Of a stretch of DNA of 64,000 nucleotides, positions 18,149-27,328 are shown one piece after another. The notes beneath the pieces are model-generated. The model saw only the letters and a list, made by a program, of their open reading frames with translations. It made no database searches and was not told the DNA's origin. Source of the DNA: Candidatus Rokuibacteriota bacterium (GTDB lineage Bacteria > Methylomirabilota > Methylomirabilia > Rokubacteriales > CSP1-6); NCBI GenBank assembly GCA_003220685.1, contig QHTE01000051.1:6556-70555 (forward strand). The letters are read 5' to 3'. The position numbers and the translations under genes were made by a program. How positions within the stretch are numbered: the first letter of the stretch is position 1; each line of letters starts with the position of its first letter.

Positions 18149-18796
18149 TCAGCGACCGATCCGATCACGGTATCGTGAACGGGGCGGCACGGACGAGCCG
18201 GCCGGGAGCAAGATCTTGATGGACGCGCGCCGGCGCGCCTCGGCCAGCCACGTCGCCTGGGCCTCCGAAGCCGCCTGGCGGACCAGCCGCTCGCGCGCGC
18301 CCTCGTCGTGCTCGCCGGGCCCGAGCTCGCGGGTGATCGCGTCGTCGTCCGGGAACACGAAGGCGGCGAAGCGCGCGTCGAGAAACTTCGCTCTCACGAT
18401 GTCCTGCTCGACGAGGCGACGCGCCCAGTCGCGCTCGAGCCGGATCGATCGCAGGACCAGCCGGCGACGCCAGAGACTGCTCAGGCCGAGGTTGATCTCG
18501 AGCCGCGCAAGCTTGAAGAAGTGGGGACCCGGCTCGCCCGGCCGCGCGGCGGCCGTGACGTCGCCGATGACCACGCGACCGAGCCAGGGCTGGACGGAAA
18601 CTCGCTCGACGCGCGTCGGACGCTCGAGCGCCGAGCTGAGTGCGATCTCCAGGCGCTCGCGGGCAAACTCCGGTCCCCAGATACGGACGGCGAGCCACGA
18701 CCCGAGAACCAGCAATAGCGCCAGGGCCAGCAGGGCGCCCGCGGCGTAGCCGAGATAGCGCCAGCGCCGGGCACGTCTCGGGAAGCCCTCGCTCAT
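18149..18796 (-). CDS. AsmA-like N-terminal domain protein (short)
   Basis: A 215-residue protein with one N-terminal membrane helix (YLGYAAGALLALALLLVLGSWLAV). It then follows the AsmA/TamB opening pattern: FARERLEIALSSALERPTRVERVSVQPWLGRVVIGDVTAAA and LEINLGLSSLWRRRLVLRSIRLER. AsmA-family proteins are usually 500-1300 residues, so this keeps only the membrane-proximal repeat. The last 90 residues are polar and unlike the family. It may be a truncated relative with a new C-terminus. Role in lipid traffic is only by family analogy. Confidence 0.6.
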   Translation of the reverse strand: MSEGFPRRARRWRYLGYAAGALLALALLLVLGSWLAVRIWGPEFARERLEIALSSALERPTRVERVSVQPWLGRVVIGDVTAAARPGEPGPHFFKLARLEINLGLSSLWRRRLVLRSIRLERDWARRLVEQDIVRAKFLDARFAAFVFPDDDAITRELGPGEHDEGARERLVRQAASEAQATWLAEARRRASIKILLPAGSSVPPRSRYRDRIGR

Positions 18797-18869
18797 GGCG
18801 CGCTTAGCATACCCAAGCGCGGCCCACCACCGAGCCGCGGGGCAGGCCGTGCGCGAAGCGTGCTCGGGC

Positions 18870-19730
18870 CTACTCGGGCAGCGCGTGCAGCGCGTACATC
18901 GCGATCAACAGATTGCCGGGCTCGCCGAGCTTGCCGAACCAGCGGGCGTAGATCTGCATGATCTCGCGCGACCGGTAGAGGCTCGAGAGCACGCGGTTGA
19001 CGGCCAGCCTGAACGGCGCGTCGCCACGCCGCAGCATGAAGCCGTACGGCTCATAGGACAGGTACTGCTCGCCGATGGCGAATTGTCCCTCCTTCGCCGT
19101 CACCACGAGCCCGATGAGGATGACGCGATCCGAGGCGTAGGCGTCGGCGCCGCCGCTCTCCACCGCGGCGAGCCCATCGCGATGGTCCTTCACCGGCACG
19201 ATCTGCGCCGTGACGAACGCCTTCTGGAGCGCTCCGCGCACCGCTGTCTCGGTCGTCGTCCCCGGGATGAGCGCGATTTTCTTACCGCCGAGGTCCTGCA
19301 TCGCGGCCACCCGATCGGCCTTGATGAGCAGGCTGCCGCCGTCGACGAAGGTCATGTGGCTGAAGTCGACCTGCTCCTGGCGCGAGAGCGTGTTGGTCGT
19401 CGAGCCGCACTCGAGGTCGATCGTGCCGTTCACGACCGCGGCGATCCGCGTCTCCGGGGTCACCGGCACCCACTTCACGTCGAGCTTGGCCAGCTTGAGC
19501 TGCTGCTGGACGCCCGTCACGATCCTCGAGCAGAGGTCGATCGAATAGCCGGCGGGCTTGCCGTCGTTGCCGCGAAACGAGAACGGCACGGATTGCTCGC
19601 GGTAGCCGATCGCGATCGTTCCACTGTCCTTGATCTTCTTCAACGTTCCCTGAAGGTCCTGCGCCGCCGCCGGGCTCGACAGCAAGAGCGCGAGCGCCGC
19701 GGCCGCCAGGATCCGCCCACGCGCGCTCAT
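18870..19730 (-). CDS. amino-acid ABC transporter substrate-binding protein (GltI-like)
   Basis: A 286-residue periplasmic binding protein of the SBP_bac_3 family. It has a signal peptide (ILAAAALALLLSSPAAAQ), then LKKIKDSGTIAIGYREQSVPFSF, GYSIDLCSRI, DLECGSTTNTLSRQEQVDFSHMTF and LGGKKIALIPGTTTE. This is the glutamate/aspartate-binding (GltI) pattern. Its start overlaps the stop of the upstream gene (ATGA). No permease or ATPase is adjacent, so it works with a transporter encoded elsewhere or as a sensor-type binding protein. Confidence 0.85.
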   Translation of the reverse strand: MSARGRILAAAALALLLSSPAAAQDLQGTLKKIKDSGTIAIGYREQSVPFSFRGNDGKPAGYSIDLCSRIVTGVQQQLKLAKLDVKWVPVTPETRIAAVVNGTIDLECGSTTNTLSRQEQVDFSHMTFVDGGSLLIKADRVAAMQDLGGKKIALIPGTTTETAVRGALQKAFVTAQIVPVKDHRDGLAAVESGGADAYASDRVILIGLVVTAKEGQFAIGEQYLSYEPYGFMLRRGDAPFRLAVNRVLSSLYRSREIMQIYARWFGKLGEPGNLLIAMYALHALPE

Positions 19731-20314
19731 TGGCCGGCCCGGTCGAGGGTGACCGCCAGCGCCTGCGTGTAGGTCAGCTCCGCCACGTCACCGGCCTCGA
19801 CTCCCTTGAGGTTCGTCGCGTCCTTCACCTTGATGGTCTCCGTGTTGCCGCGAGGGCCTTTGATGGTCACGGTCTGCGCCTTTCGGTCCACCGCGGTGAT
19901 GGTCGCGGTCACGACGACCTCGCGGCCGACCGCGCCCGAGGGCGTTTCCCCGGGCTTCGAGGCCACCCGGGCTTCCGTCACGCTCGCGCCGGGCGTCGCG
20001 CCGGGCACCTTCTTGACGTCAAGCGCCAGCGCCTCGATGAAGGCGGCGACGACCGGATCGCCGACCTCGACCGCGTCGAGCTTCTTGGGATCCTTCACGT
20101 CGAGCGTCACCGTGCCGCCGCGCGGACCCTTCAGGGTCACCGTGCGGTTGGTCTTGTCGACGGCGTCGATCCATCCGCGGACCGTCACCATGGTGGCCTC
20201 GCCCACGGCCCCGCTCGGGGCCCCCGCCTCCTCGGCGCTCGGCGTGCTCGTCGATCGGCACGCCTGGGCCGCCAGCACGGCGGCCACGCCGAGCACCACG
20301 ATCAGCATCTTCAT
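19727..20314 (-). CDS. lipoprotein with two tandem beta-domain repeats, paralogue of the gene at 32308
   Basis: A 195-residue predicted lipoprotein (MLIVVLGVAAVLAAQAC). Two copies of a ~60-residue unit follow: T-V-x-G-x-I-x-A-V-D-K-x-x-x-T-V-T-L-K-G-P-x-G then V-K-D-P-K-x-L-x-x-V-x-x-G-D and an EALA or QALA end. The first copy is ~45-105, the second ~135-195, with an S-K-P-G-E-T-P-[AS]-G-A-x-G hinge between. I do not recognise the family. A GGAGG precedes ATG 20314. A full paralogue lies at 32308, and both genes have the palindrome described elsewhere near their promoters. Confidence 0.7.
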   Translation of the reverse strand: MKMLIVVLGVAAVLAAQACRSTSTPSAEEAGAPSGAVGEATMVTVRGWIDAVDKTNRTVTLKGPRGGTVTLDVKDPKKLDAVEVGDPVVAAFIEALALDVKKVPGATPGASVTEARVASKPGETPSGAVGREVVVTATITAVDRKAQTVTIKGPRGNTETIKVKDATNLKGVEAGDVAELTYTQALAVTLDRAGQ

Positions 20315-20344
20315 CGTGCGTCCTCCCCGTCCAGGCGTCACCGG

Positions 20345-20442
20345 TCAGAACGACCAGCCGACGCCGAGGAGATAGCGTACATCTTCCTTCTTCGCTCCGG
20401 GCGCCGTCAGCCGATTCCCATTCGCAGTGGGCGAGCCATCAT
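20345..20442 (-). pseudogene. remnant of an outer-membrane beta-barrel gene
   Basis: On the minus strand a promoter region, a GGGAGG ribosome site and an ATG pair (20442, 20439) are present. The ATG frame stops after 11 codons. In another frame, 30 codons read NRLTAPGAKKEDVRYLLGVGWSF and stop. An alternating pattern ending in aromatic F is how outer-membrane barrel proteins end. It therefore looks like a gene whose middle was deleted, leaving the start region and the last strand. Confidence 0.5.
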
Positions 20443-20498
20443 CTGAGCGCCTCCCTTCGGCGCGCGGGGACAATAACAGAGGGCACGCGGCGGGTGGC

Positions 20499-20514
20499 CT
20501 GGACGAAGGTCCAG
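20499..20514. promoter_or_regulatory. palindromic site 1 (CTGGAC-N4-GTCCAG)
   Basis: CTGGACGAAGGTCCAG is a perfect 6+4+6 palindrome. It lies 57 nt upstream of ATG 20442 (minus strand) and a possible -10 (TGTTAT) follows 20 nt after it in that direction. Confidence 0.6.
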
Positions 20515-20535
20515 TCGATGCGCGCCGGGACTCGC

Positions 20536-22890
20536 TCAGCGCCCGGGGCGCGCCCGCAGCTCGGCGACCAGCCGTCGCGCCTCGGGGTCGTCGGGGTACT
20601 GCGCGGCCATTCGCTCGGCGTAGCCGAGCGCCTGCTCGATCGCGCCCTGATCGCGGTTGAACGTGATCAGGGCCACCAGCACGTCGCGATCGTACGGACG
20701 GCGCCGCAGCGCCTTCTCCAGCACGGCGATGGCCTCGCGCGGCTTGCCGGTCGAGTGCAGGCTGACCGCGTAGGTGTAGACGAAGCGCACGTTGTCGGGC
20801 GCGCGCGCGGCCGCCCGCTCGATGTGCCTGAACCCCTCGGCCGTCCGCTGCGCCCGCACGAGCGCGAGCCCGAGCGCATAGTGCAGGGCCGCGTCGTCGG
20901 GCACGGCCGTCAAGCCTTCCGCGAGCACGCGGCGGACGTCGGGCTCACGCTGCTCGGCGCGATAGAGGTCGGCGAGGTTCACGTACGCCGGCACGAACGT
21001 GGGATCCAGGGCGAGCGCCGCGCGGAACTCGGCCTCCGCCGCGGCCACCCGGCCCCTCGTGGCGAAGTAGGTGCCCAGGTTCGTTCGCGACTCCGGCCGG
21101 TCGTCGTTCACGTGCTGGACGGCGACGAATTCCGCGGCGGCGCGCTCGTAGGCGGCGCGAGTGGCTCGATCGAGGGTCTCGGGACGGATCGGCGCGAGCA
21201 CGCGCGCCGCCTCGATCCTGACGAGGCGTACCGCATCGCTCAGGAGCGGAGCGGCGAGAGCGCTCCGCTGGTCGGGCGGCAGCGGTTCGAGCGCCGTCAC
21301 GGCGGCGCGACGCACGAGCGGATCCGCGTCGCCCAGGGCTTGCTTCACCGCGTCCACGCTCGCGGGCGACCGGGCGAGCTCGCGCGGGAATTGAAGCAGC
21401 GCCGAGGCGCGTACGATGGGAGGCTGGAGCGGGTCGCGAGAAATCGCCGCCAGCTGCCGGGAGACCGCGACGGCGCCCGTGCCCGCGGCGTGGAACGCCT
21501 CGGCGAATCGCTGATAGCCGGCCGCATCGTGTCCGTACCACGTTCGCATCGTCGCCGCCGCCCACGTCGGCTCGCGATCGGCGTGACAGCGCGTGCACGC
21601 GTTGGGCACTCCGAGCGCGACCGACTGGTCGGGCCGCGGCACCCGCAAGCTGTGATCGCGGCGCGGATCGATCAGCATGTAGCGCGTCGCCGGCATGTGG
21701 CACCCGGCGCACTCGGCACCCGGACCGCCGGCGCGGTGAAAGTGGTGCGTCCCGACGTCGTATTTCGCCGGGGCGTGGCACTGGGCGCAGACCTGGTTGC
21801 CGGGTGCGCGCAGCTTCTGGCTGTGCGGCTCGTGGCAGTCGCTGCACGTCACGCCGGCCGAGTGCATCCGGCTCTCGAGGAACGATCCCCACGTGTAGAC
21901 TTCGTTGCGCTGCTGCCCGTCGGACCAGTAGAGCGGCGGCGTGAGCAGGGCCGGCAGATAGTGGTCGAGGAACGGCCGGCCCGCGGCGTAGTCGGACGAG
22001 ATCTGGCTGCGCCGCGCGTGACACTGAGCGCACACGCCAAGCTCCAGGGCCGTCGCGCGCGGCACGCTGCGTTTGGCGTTACCCGAGCCCGGGTCGATGG
22101 CCCACCGCACGCCGCGTCGCTCGCGTAAGAGGACCGTCAGCCCCTTGTCGGCGCCGACGTCGTACGTCTGGCCGGGTCGAGCCGCGGCGGCCCACGCCAC
22201 GTGGCGAGATCCGGGACCGTGGCAGGCCTCGCACGCCACGTTGATCTCCGACCACGTCGTCGCATAGCGAGCGGCGGCGGGGTCGTAGCCCTTGCGGACA
22301 TTCGTCGAGTGGCAGTCGGCGCACATGTAGTTCCAGTTCTGCTGCCGCCGGGTCCAGTGGAGCTCGTCGCGGTAGTCGATCTTCTCGTTCGGGTAGAGGT
22401 GGAACCAGCGCTGGCCGCCCGCCTCGCGCTGGCGCGCGTCCCAGGCGATCGACAGCGCCTGCAGGCGGCCGCCCGGCAGCTCGATCAGGTATTGCTGCAG
22501 CGGTCTCACACCGAGCGTGTACTTGATCTCGAAATCGGCGGGCTTGCCGTCCGGCCCGTCGGTCCGGACCATGTAGCGGCCCTCGCGCCGGAAGAACGTG
22601 GAGGTGATCGCGCCGTAGAAGAAGCGGCGATCCGCGAAATCGCCGAGCACGGTGGCGTCGCTCGCCGTCTGCATCGTCTGCGCGTGATCGGAGCCGGCCC
22701 AGGCGGCATGCTCCTGCCGGTGGCAGCCGGCGCACGTTCGAGCACCGACGAAGGTCGCGGCGGCCTCATGGTCACCGGTTCGCGTCGCGCCGGTCAGGCT
22801 GGGAGGCCAGGGCCCGAAGTACCGCCAGGCGACCAGGGCGCCGGCCGCGAGCAAGATCAGGCTGCCGGCGACGATTGCGGTCGTTCGCAT
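20536..22890 (-). CDS. multihaem c-type cytochrome with HEAT and TPR repeats
   Basis: A 784-residue exported protein. The N-terminus is a signal anchor (IVAGSLILLAAGALVAWRYF). Residues ~50-430 contain eight CxxCH haem sites: CAGCH, CADCH, CEACH, CAQCH, CSDCH, CAQCH, CAGCH and CTRCH, in the cytochrome c554-like order. Then come HEAT-like repeats (VDAVKQALGDADPLVRRAAVTALEPL) and at least four TPRs (ALALDPTFVPAYVNLADLYRAE, AVPDDAALHYALGLALVRA). It is likely a periplasmic electron carrier or oxidoreductase docked through its repeats. Substrate is unknown. No partner genes are adjacent. Confidence 0.88.
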   Translation of the reverse strand: MRTTAIVAGSLILLAAGALVAWRYFGPWPPSLTGATRTGDHEAAATFVGARTCAGCHRQEHAAWAGSDHAQTMQTASDATVLGDFADRRFFYGAITSTFFRREGRYMVRTDGPDGKPADFEIKYTLGVRPLQQYLIELPGGRLQALSIAWDARQREAGGQRWFHLYPNEKIDYRDELHWTRRQQNWNYMCADCHSTNVRKGYDPAAARYATTWSEINVACEACHGPGSRHVAWAAAARPGQTYDVGADKGLTVLLRERRGVRWAIDPGSGNAKRSVPRATALELGVCAQCHARRSQISSDYAAGRPFLDHYLPALLTPPLYWSDGQQRNEVYTWGSFLESRMHSAGVTCSDCHEPHSQKLRAPGNQVCAQCHAPAKYDVGTHHFHRAGGPGAECAGCHMPATRYMLIDPRRDHSLRVPRPDQSVALGVPNACTRCHADREPTWAAATMRTWYGHDAAGYQRFAEAFHAAGTGAVAVSRQLAAISRDPLQPPIVRASALLQFPRELARSPASVDAVKQALGDADPLVRRAAVTALEPLPPDQRSALAAPLLSDAVRLVRIEAARVLAPIRPETLDRATRAAYERAAAEFVAVQHVNDDRPESRTNLGTYFATRGRVAAAEAEFRAALALDPTFVPAYVNLADLYRAEQREPDVRRVLAEGLTAVPDDAALHYALGLALVRAQRTAEGFRHIERAAARAPDNVRFVYTYAVSLHSTGKPREAIAVLEKALRRRPYDRDVLVALITFNRDQGAIEQALGYAERMAAQYPDDPEARRLVAELRARPGR

Positions 22891-23026
22891 ATAGGTTCGG
22901 AACGGAGACGCAAGGGCCGAGCCGACGAAGCACTCCGGCCAAATTCCGACCGAACTGTACGGTCACGACCGCGCCAACGCAAGCGGACTCGGCGCCCAGC
23001 AAGCGAGGGCCTCCCGATGAGCGCGA

Positions 23027-23042
23027 TGGGACGAAAGTCCAG
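23027..23042. promoter_or_regulatory. palindromic site 2
   Basis: TGGGACGAAAGTCCAG, one mismatch from the palindrome, lies 49 nt upstream of the TTG start at 23091 and also between that gene and the divergent cytochrome gene (137 nt from its ATG). Confidence 0.55.
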
Positions 23043-23090
23043 TATGACGAGGCGATCCGACCTTGTTAGCTGGGTAGCGGAGGGCCCAGA

Positions 23091-23468
23091 TTGAGGCGAG
23101 CGGTCGTCGTGGCGATGGCGCTGTGGAGCGTCCTGGCGGCCGGTTGCGGGGCCGCGGAGCGCGCCCAGATGGCTTCGACCGGCGCGCCGACGGCCAACGT
23201 GACCGGGGTGTGGACGGGAAGCGCCGGCATCGGGAGCGCGTTCCTCCCGGTCACGATGACGTTGACTCAGAACGGCACCGCGGTCACCGGTGACATGAGT
23301 GTGGGGGGACGCTCGGGGCTGACCGGCGGCGTCAAGGGATCGATCCAGGGAGAGCTGTTGACCCTATCGCTCGAACGCCTGACGCTCGGCGAGCTCACGG
23401 TCAAGCAGGACACGATCACGGGGCAGGTCAAGGCCGGGCTTCCCGTCAGCCTCCGCCGCTCGAGGTAA
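23091..23468 (+). CDS. small lipoprotein of unknown function
   Basis: A 125-residue predicted lipoprotein: VVVAMALWSVLAAGC with the lipidated cysteine at residue 19. A beta-rich domain follows (VTGVWTGSAGIGSAFLPVTMTLTQNGTAVTGDMSV...). The pattern 'GxWxG ... LTQNGxxVTGxM' is common in small periplasmic lipocalin-like or avidin-like beta barrels in which the protein ends in K/R. TTG is chosen because GGAG lies 7-10 nt before it. Function unknown. Confidence 0.7.
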   Translation: MRRAVVVAMALWSVLAAGCGAAERAQMASTGAPTANVTGVWTGSAGIGSAFLPVTMTLTQNGTAVTGDMSVGGRSGLTGGVKGSIQGELLTLSLERLTLGELTVKQDTITGQVKAGLPVSLRRSR

Positions 23469-23543
23469 CGCCGGGCCTCCGGATCACCGGGGTCGTGTAC
23501 CATACGGGCTCCGGAACGATAGGGATTGCGAAGGGAGCATGAT

Positions 23544-26500
23544 GTGAGACTCCTCCGCGGCGCTCGCCATGCGGCACTCGCGCCGTGGGCGCTGTTCCTC
23601 GCCCTCCTGATCGCCCCATCGGCGATGGCCGCTGACGGTGTGTCCCCGGTGATCGGCGAGACCCTGCGGCCGGTCAACGTGCTGCTGCTCTTCGCCTCGC
23701 CGAGGCTCACTCCGGCCCAAATGGCCATCGACGAAGCGTTCCGATCCACCCTGACGTCGCGGCTGTCGGCGCCGGTCTACTTCTACACGGAGTATCTCGA
23801 CCTGACTCTGTTCCACGGCGACGAGCCGCGGCCCGAGCTCCGAGCGCTGCTCGAGCGGAAGTATCGTGGCGTCAAGCTGGACCTGGTCGTCGCGCTGGCC
23901 AGCACCGCGCTGCGGTTCGCGATCCAGTATCGAGCCGACCTCTTCCGGGGCGCGCCCGTCGTGTTCGCCAGCGTCGACCGGGCCGCGCTCGGCGACCTCC
24001 CGCTCCGCGACGACATCACCGGTATATGGCTGAACGCGGACTGGGCGAGGACCCTCGACGCGGCCCTGCGTCTGCAGCCCGCGACGCGCCGGGTGGTCCT
24101 GATCACGGGGACGTCAAGCACCGATCGGGTATGGCAGGCCGCGGCCAAGCGTCAGCTCGACGTCGACCGCTACCGGGCGGGAGTCGAAATCGAATACCTG
24201 ACCGATCTCTCGGTCGACCAGGTCCTGCAGCGCGTCGCCGGGCTCTCGAGGGGCACGATCGTGCTGTTCGGAGCCTTCTCGCGCGACGCCACCGGTCAGA
24301 ACCTCATCGGAGCGGAAGTCGTCCGGCGCGTCGCCGCGAGCTCTCGCGTGCCGGTGTACGGACCGGGCGAGACGTACATCGGCGCCGGAATCGTCGGCGG
24401 GCACGTCGTCAGCTTCCAGGCCCAGGGCGTGCGGGCCGCCGAGCTCGCGGTTCGCGTGCTCGGCGGAGAGCGTCCAAGCCCCGCCGACGGCGGGACGAAC
24501 GCGTACGTGTTCGACTGGCGCCAGCTGCGGCGTTGGGGGCTCGACGAGGCCCGGCTTCCGGCCGGGAGCGAGGTGCGCTTCCGGACCCCGTCGCCGTGGG
24601 ATCTCTACAAGTGGCAGCTGCTGGGCGGCGTCGCCCTGGTGACGCTCCAGACCGCCCTCATCGTCGGTCTGCTCGTGAACCGGCGACAGCGCCGCCGGGC
24701 TCAGCAGGCACTCGCCGAGCGCCTGCGCTTCGAGACGCTCGTCTCCGAGCTCTCGGCCGCCTTCGTCACCTCACCCGCCCGCGAGGTCGGCGGCCGGATC
24801 GAGAAGGCGCTCGGGCGCATCGTGGAGGACCTGCGCCTGGACCGCGCGGTGCTCGCCGAGCTCGACGACCGGCGCCCCGACGTGATCGAGGTGACGCATT
24901 CGTGGACCCGCGACGGAGTGCCGGCCATCGTGGGATCACTGGAGAAGCGGGCATTCCCGTGGGTGGCCTCGCGGCTGCAGGCCGGTCACATCGTGGCCGC
25001 GGGGCGACTCGACGACCTGCCCGACACGGCCCAGACCGATCGGCGCAACATGACCGCGCTGGGCACCCGGTCATTCGTGGCGGTGCCGCTGATCATCGAG
25101 GGCGTCGTCGGCGGCGCCCTCGCCTTCAGCTCGATCCGCGCCGAGCGCGAGTGGCCCGACGAGCTGGCCCAGCGCCTGCGGCTCCTCGCCGAGATCTTCG
25201 CCAACGCGCTCGCGCGACGCCGGGCCGCGAGTGCGGCACGTGAGAGCGAGGATCGCTTCCGACTGCTGGCCGACACCGCCCCGCTGATGATCTGGATGGC
25301 CGAGCCCGACGGCCGGCGCACGTATTTCAATCGGCGCTGGCTCGACATGACCGGCCGGCGCCCCGACGAGGATCTGACGGACGGCTGGGTCAACAGCGTG
25401 AACCCGGACGACCGCAAGGCCGCCAGCGAGACGTACTACCGGGCGGTCGCCGAGCGGAGATCCTTCACGATCGACTACCGGTTGCGGCGCCGGGATGGCG
25501 AGGACCGGTGGATTCTCGATCACGGCGTGCCGAGGATCGACGAGGACGGTAGCTTCGTCGGCTACGTCGGGTCCGTCATCGACATCACCGCGCTGAACAC
25601 TGCGCTCAAGGCCGTGCTCGAGAGCAACGCGCTCCGGAGTGCCATCTTCGGCTCGCTCTACGGCCAGGTGGCCGCCATCGACCGCGACGGCGTCATCATC
25701 GCCCTCAACCATTCGTGGACCCGCTTCGCCGAGGAAAACGCCGAGCCGGCCCGGGGCCTGGCAGTGGGCGCCAACTGTCTCGAGGTCTGGCGGGCGGCGG
25801 CCGCAGGCGGTGATGCCCATGCCTATCGCGCGCTGGAGGCCGTCACCGCCGTCCTCAACGGCAAGAAGGAGGACGTCCGGCTGGAGTACGCCTGCCGGTC
25901 CGGGGCCGTCGAGCGCTGGTTCGAGATGGCCGTCGAGCCCTTCCGCCGTCCCGAAGGCGGCGCCGTGATCTCGTACATCGACATCACGCGCCGCCACAAC
26001 GCCGAGGAAGAGGCGCGCCGTCAGCGCGAGGACCTCGCGCACGCCCAGCGCGTCACCACGCTCGGCGAGCTGAGCGCCTCGCTTGCGCACGAGATCAATC
26101 AGCCGCTGGCCGCCATCGTGACGAATGCGCAGGCGGCGATCCGCCTGCTCGAGCGCCAGGGCATGGCGCACGCGGACGTGTCGGAGGCCCTGACCGACAT
26201 GGCCGCCGACGCCCGGCGAGCGTCGGCGATCATCCAGCGCCTGCGGGCGCTGTCGCGCAAGGAACACGCGCCCCAGTCAGGGATCGCGCTCAACGATCTG
26301 ATCGACGACGTCGTGAGCCTGCTGCGTCACGACTTCATGCGCAAGCGGATCACAGTCCTGCGCGTCTTCGATCCCGTCGTGCCCTCGATCGCCGGCGATC
26401 CGGTTCAACTCCAGCAGGTGATCCTGAACCTCCTCGTCAACGCGAGCGAGGCGATCGCCCACAACGACGGCGGCCGGCGCGAGATCGCCATCGTGACCAC

Positions 26501-26765
26501 CCGTCGGACGCCGGGCCTGGTCGAGATCGCGATTCGCGATTCCGGAATCGGGGCGAAGGAGTCCGAGCTCGCCCGGATGTTCGAGCGATTCGTGAGCACG
26601 AAGCCCGGGGGGCTCGGGATGGGCCTGGCGATCAGCCGGACGATCGTCGAGGCCCACGGCGGCCGGATCCGGGCCATCGCCAACCCCGACCGGGGGCTCA
26701 CCCTCCACGTCGAGCTCCCCTGCGAGCAGAGCGTCACCGAGCACAGCGGCTCGCCGTCCCGCTGA
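23544..26765 (+). CDS. sensor histidine kinase with periplasmic ABC-substrate-binding-like domain, GAF and PAS
   Basis: A 1073-residue membrane kinase. It has a signal peptide and a ~310-residue periplasmic domain resembling ABC substrate-binding lipoproteins (NVLLLFASPRLTPAQMAIDEAF, VVFASVDRAALGDLPL, VPVYGPGETYIGAGIVGGHV). One membrane helix follows at ~356-376, then GAF (~390-560), PAS (~570-690), a second PAS-like region, HisKA with H849 (SLAHEINQPLAAIVTNAQAA) and HATPase (VNASEAIAHND, GLGMGLAISRTIVEAHGG). The FixL-like kinase core suggests a FixJ-type partner. GTG 23544 follows AAGGGAG. The receiver protein at 26893 is the nearest partner. Confidence 0.85.
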   Translation: MRLLRGARHAALAPWALFLALLIAPSAMAADGVSPVIGETLRPVNVLLLFASPRLTPAQMAIDEAFRSTLTSRLSAPVYFYTEYLDLTLFHGDEPRPELRALLERKYRGVKLDLVVALASTALRFAIQYRADLFRGAPVVFASVDRAALGDLPLRDDITGIWLNADWARTLDAALRLQPATRRVVLITGTSSTDRVWQAAAKRQLDVDRYRAGVEIEYLTDLSVDQVLQRVAGLSRGTIVLFGAFSRDATGQNLIGAEVVRRVAASSRVPVYGPGETYIGAGIVGGHVVSFQAQGVRAAELAVRVLGGERPSPADGGTNAYVFDWRQLRRWGLDEARLPAGSEVRFRTPSPWDLYKWQLLGGVALVTLQTALIVGLLVNRRQRRRAQQALAERLRFETLVSELSAAFVTSPAREVGGRIEKALGRIVEDLRLDRAVLAELDDRRPDVIEVTHSWTRDGVPAIVGSLEKRAFPWVASRLQAGHIVAAGRLDDLPDTAQTDRRNMTALGTRSFVAVPLIIEGVVGGALAFSSIRAEREWPDELAQRLRLLAEIFANALARRRAASAARESEDRFRLLADTAPLMIWMAEPDGRRTYFNRRWLDMTGRRPDEDLTDGWVNSVNPDDRKAASETYYRAVAERRSFTIDYRLRRRDGEDRWILDHGVPRIDEDGSFVGYVGSVIDITALNTALKAVLESNALRSAIFGSLYGQVAAIDRDGVIIALNHSWTRFAEENAEPARGLAVGANCLEVWRAAAAGGDAHAYRALEAVTAVLNGKKEDVRLEYACRSGAVERWFEMAVEPFRRPEGGAVISYIDITRRHNAEEEARRQREDLAHAQRVTTLGELSASLAHEINQPLAAIVTNAQAAIRLLERQGMAHADVSEALTDMAADARRASAIIQRLRALSRKEHAPQSGIALNDLIDDVVSLLRHDFMRKRITVLRVFDPVVPSIAGDPVQLQQVILNLLVNASEAIAHNDGGRREIAIVTTRRTPGLVEIAIRDSGIGAKESELARMFERFVSTKPGGLGMGLAISRTIVEAHGGRIRAIANPDRGLTLHVELPCEQSVTEHSGSPSR

Positions 26766-26892
26766 GCCGATCGGCCCGCCCCTATGCGACCAACAACGCA
26801 TTGGCGCGGTCCTCGCGCTCGGCGATAGTGGCGCCGCCCGGGCCTCAGGTGGATCGTCCGAGAGCCCGGGAAGAAGGCGAGGACCGGACCGG

Positions 26893-27273
26893 TTGAGTCC
26901 GTCGGCGGCACCGCTACCGCTCGTCTACGTCATCGACGATGACGCCTCGCTCCTGCGAGCCCTCCGCCGCCTGCTCGGCGCGGGCGGCTTCCGCGTGTGC
27001 ACGTTCTCGTCGGCCGAGGAGTTCCTGGAGTCGGCAGAAGCCACGCCGGCATGCCTTGTGCTCGACGTGCACCTCGGCGGGCTCAGCGGGCTCGACCTGC
27101 AGGAGCGTCTCGTCGCCGCCGGACGCCGGATTCCCATCGTCTTCATCACCGCCCACGACGACGCGGTCACGCGCGAGCGCGCGCGCCGCGCCGGCGCGAT
27201 CGACTACCTCCGGAAGCCCTTCAACGACGACTCGCTGATCGCCGGCATCAAGCGCGCCCTCGGCGACGCCTGA
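26893..27273 (+). CDS. single-domain response regulator (receiver)
   Basis: A 126-residue stand-alone receiver. The acidic pair is in YVIDDDASLLRALRR, the phospho-acceptor is D58 (CLVLDVHLGG), T/S switch is FITAHDD, and the conserved lysine is in YLRKPFNDD. There is no output domain, so it probably acts as a phosphate shuttle or via protein contacts. It starts at TTG, 127 nt after the kinase at 23544, and is presumably its partner. A bidirectional terminator follows at 27329. Confidence 0.85.
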   Translation: MSPSAAPLPLVYVIDDDASLLRALRRLLGAGGFRVCTFSSAEEFLESAEATPACLVLDVHLGGLSGLDLQERLVAAGRRIPIVFITAHDDAVTRERARRAGAIDYLRKPFNDDSLIAGIKRALGDA

Positions 27274-27328
27274 AGACACGGCGGATCATCGAGATCGAGA
27301 GCTGCTGACAGCGGGAGAGTTGGCGATT

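Noticed and set aside
22772-23002. 76-codon minus-strand frame upstream of the cytochrome
   Set aside because: It overlaps the promoter region and out-of-frame cytochrome N-terminus; no domain.
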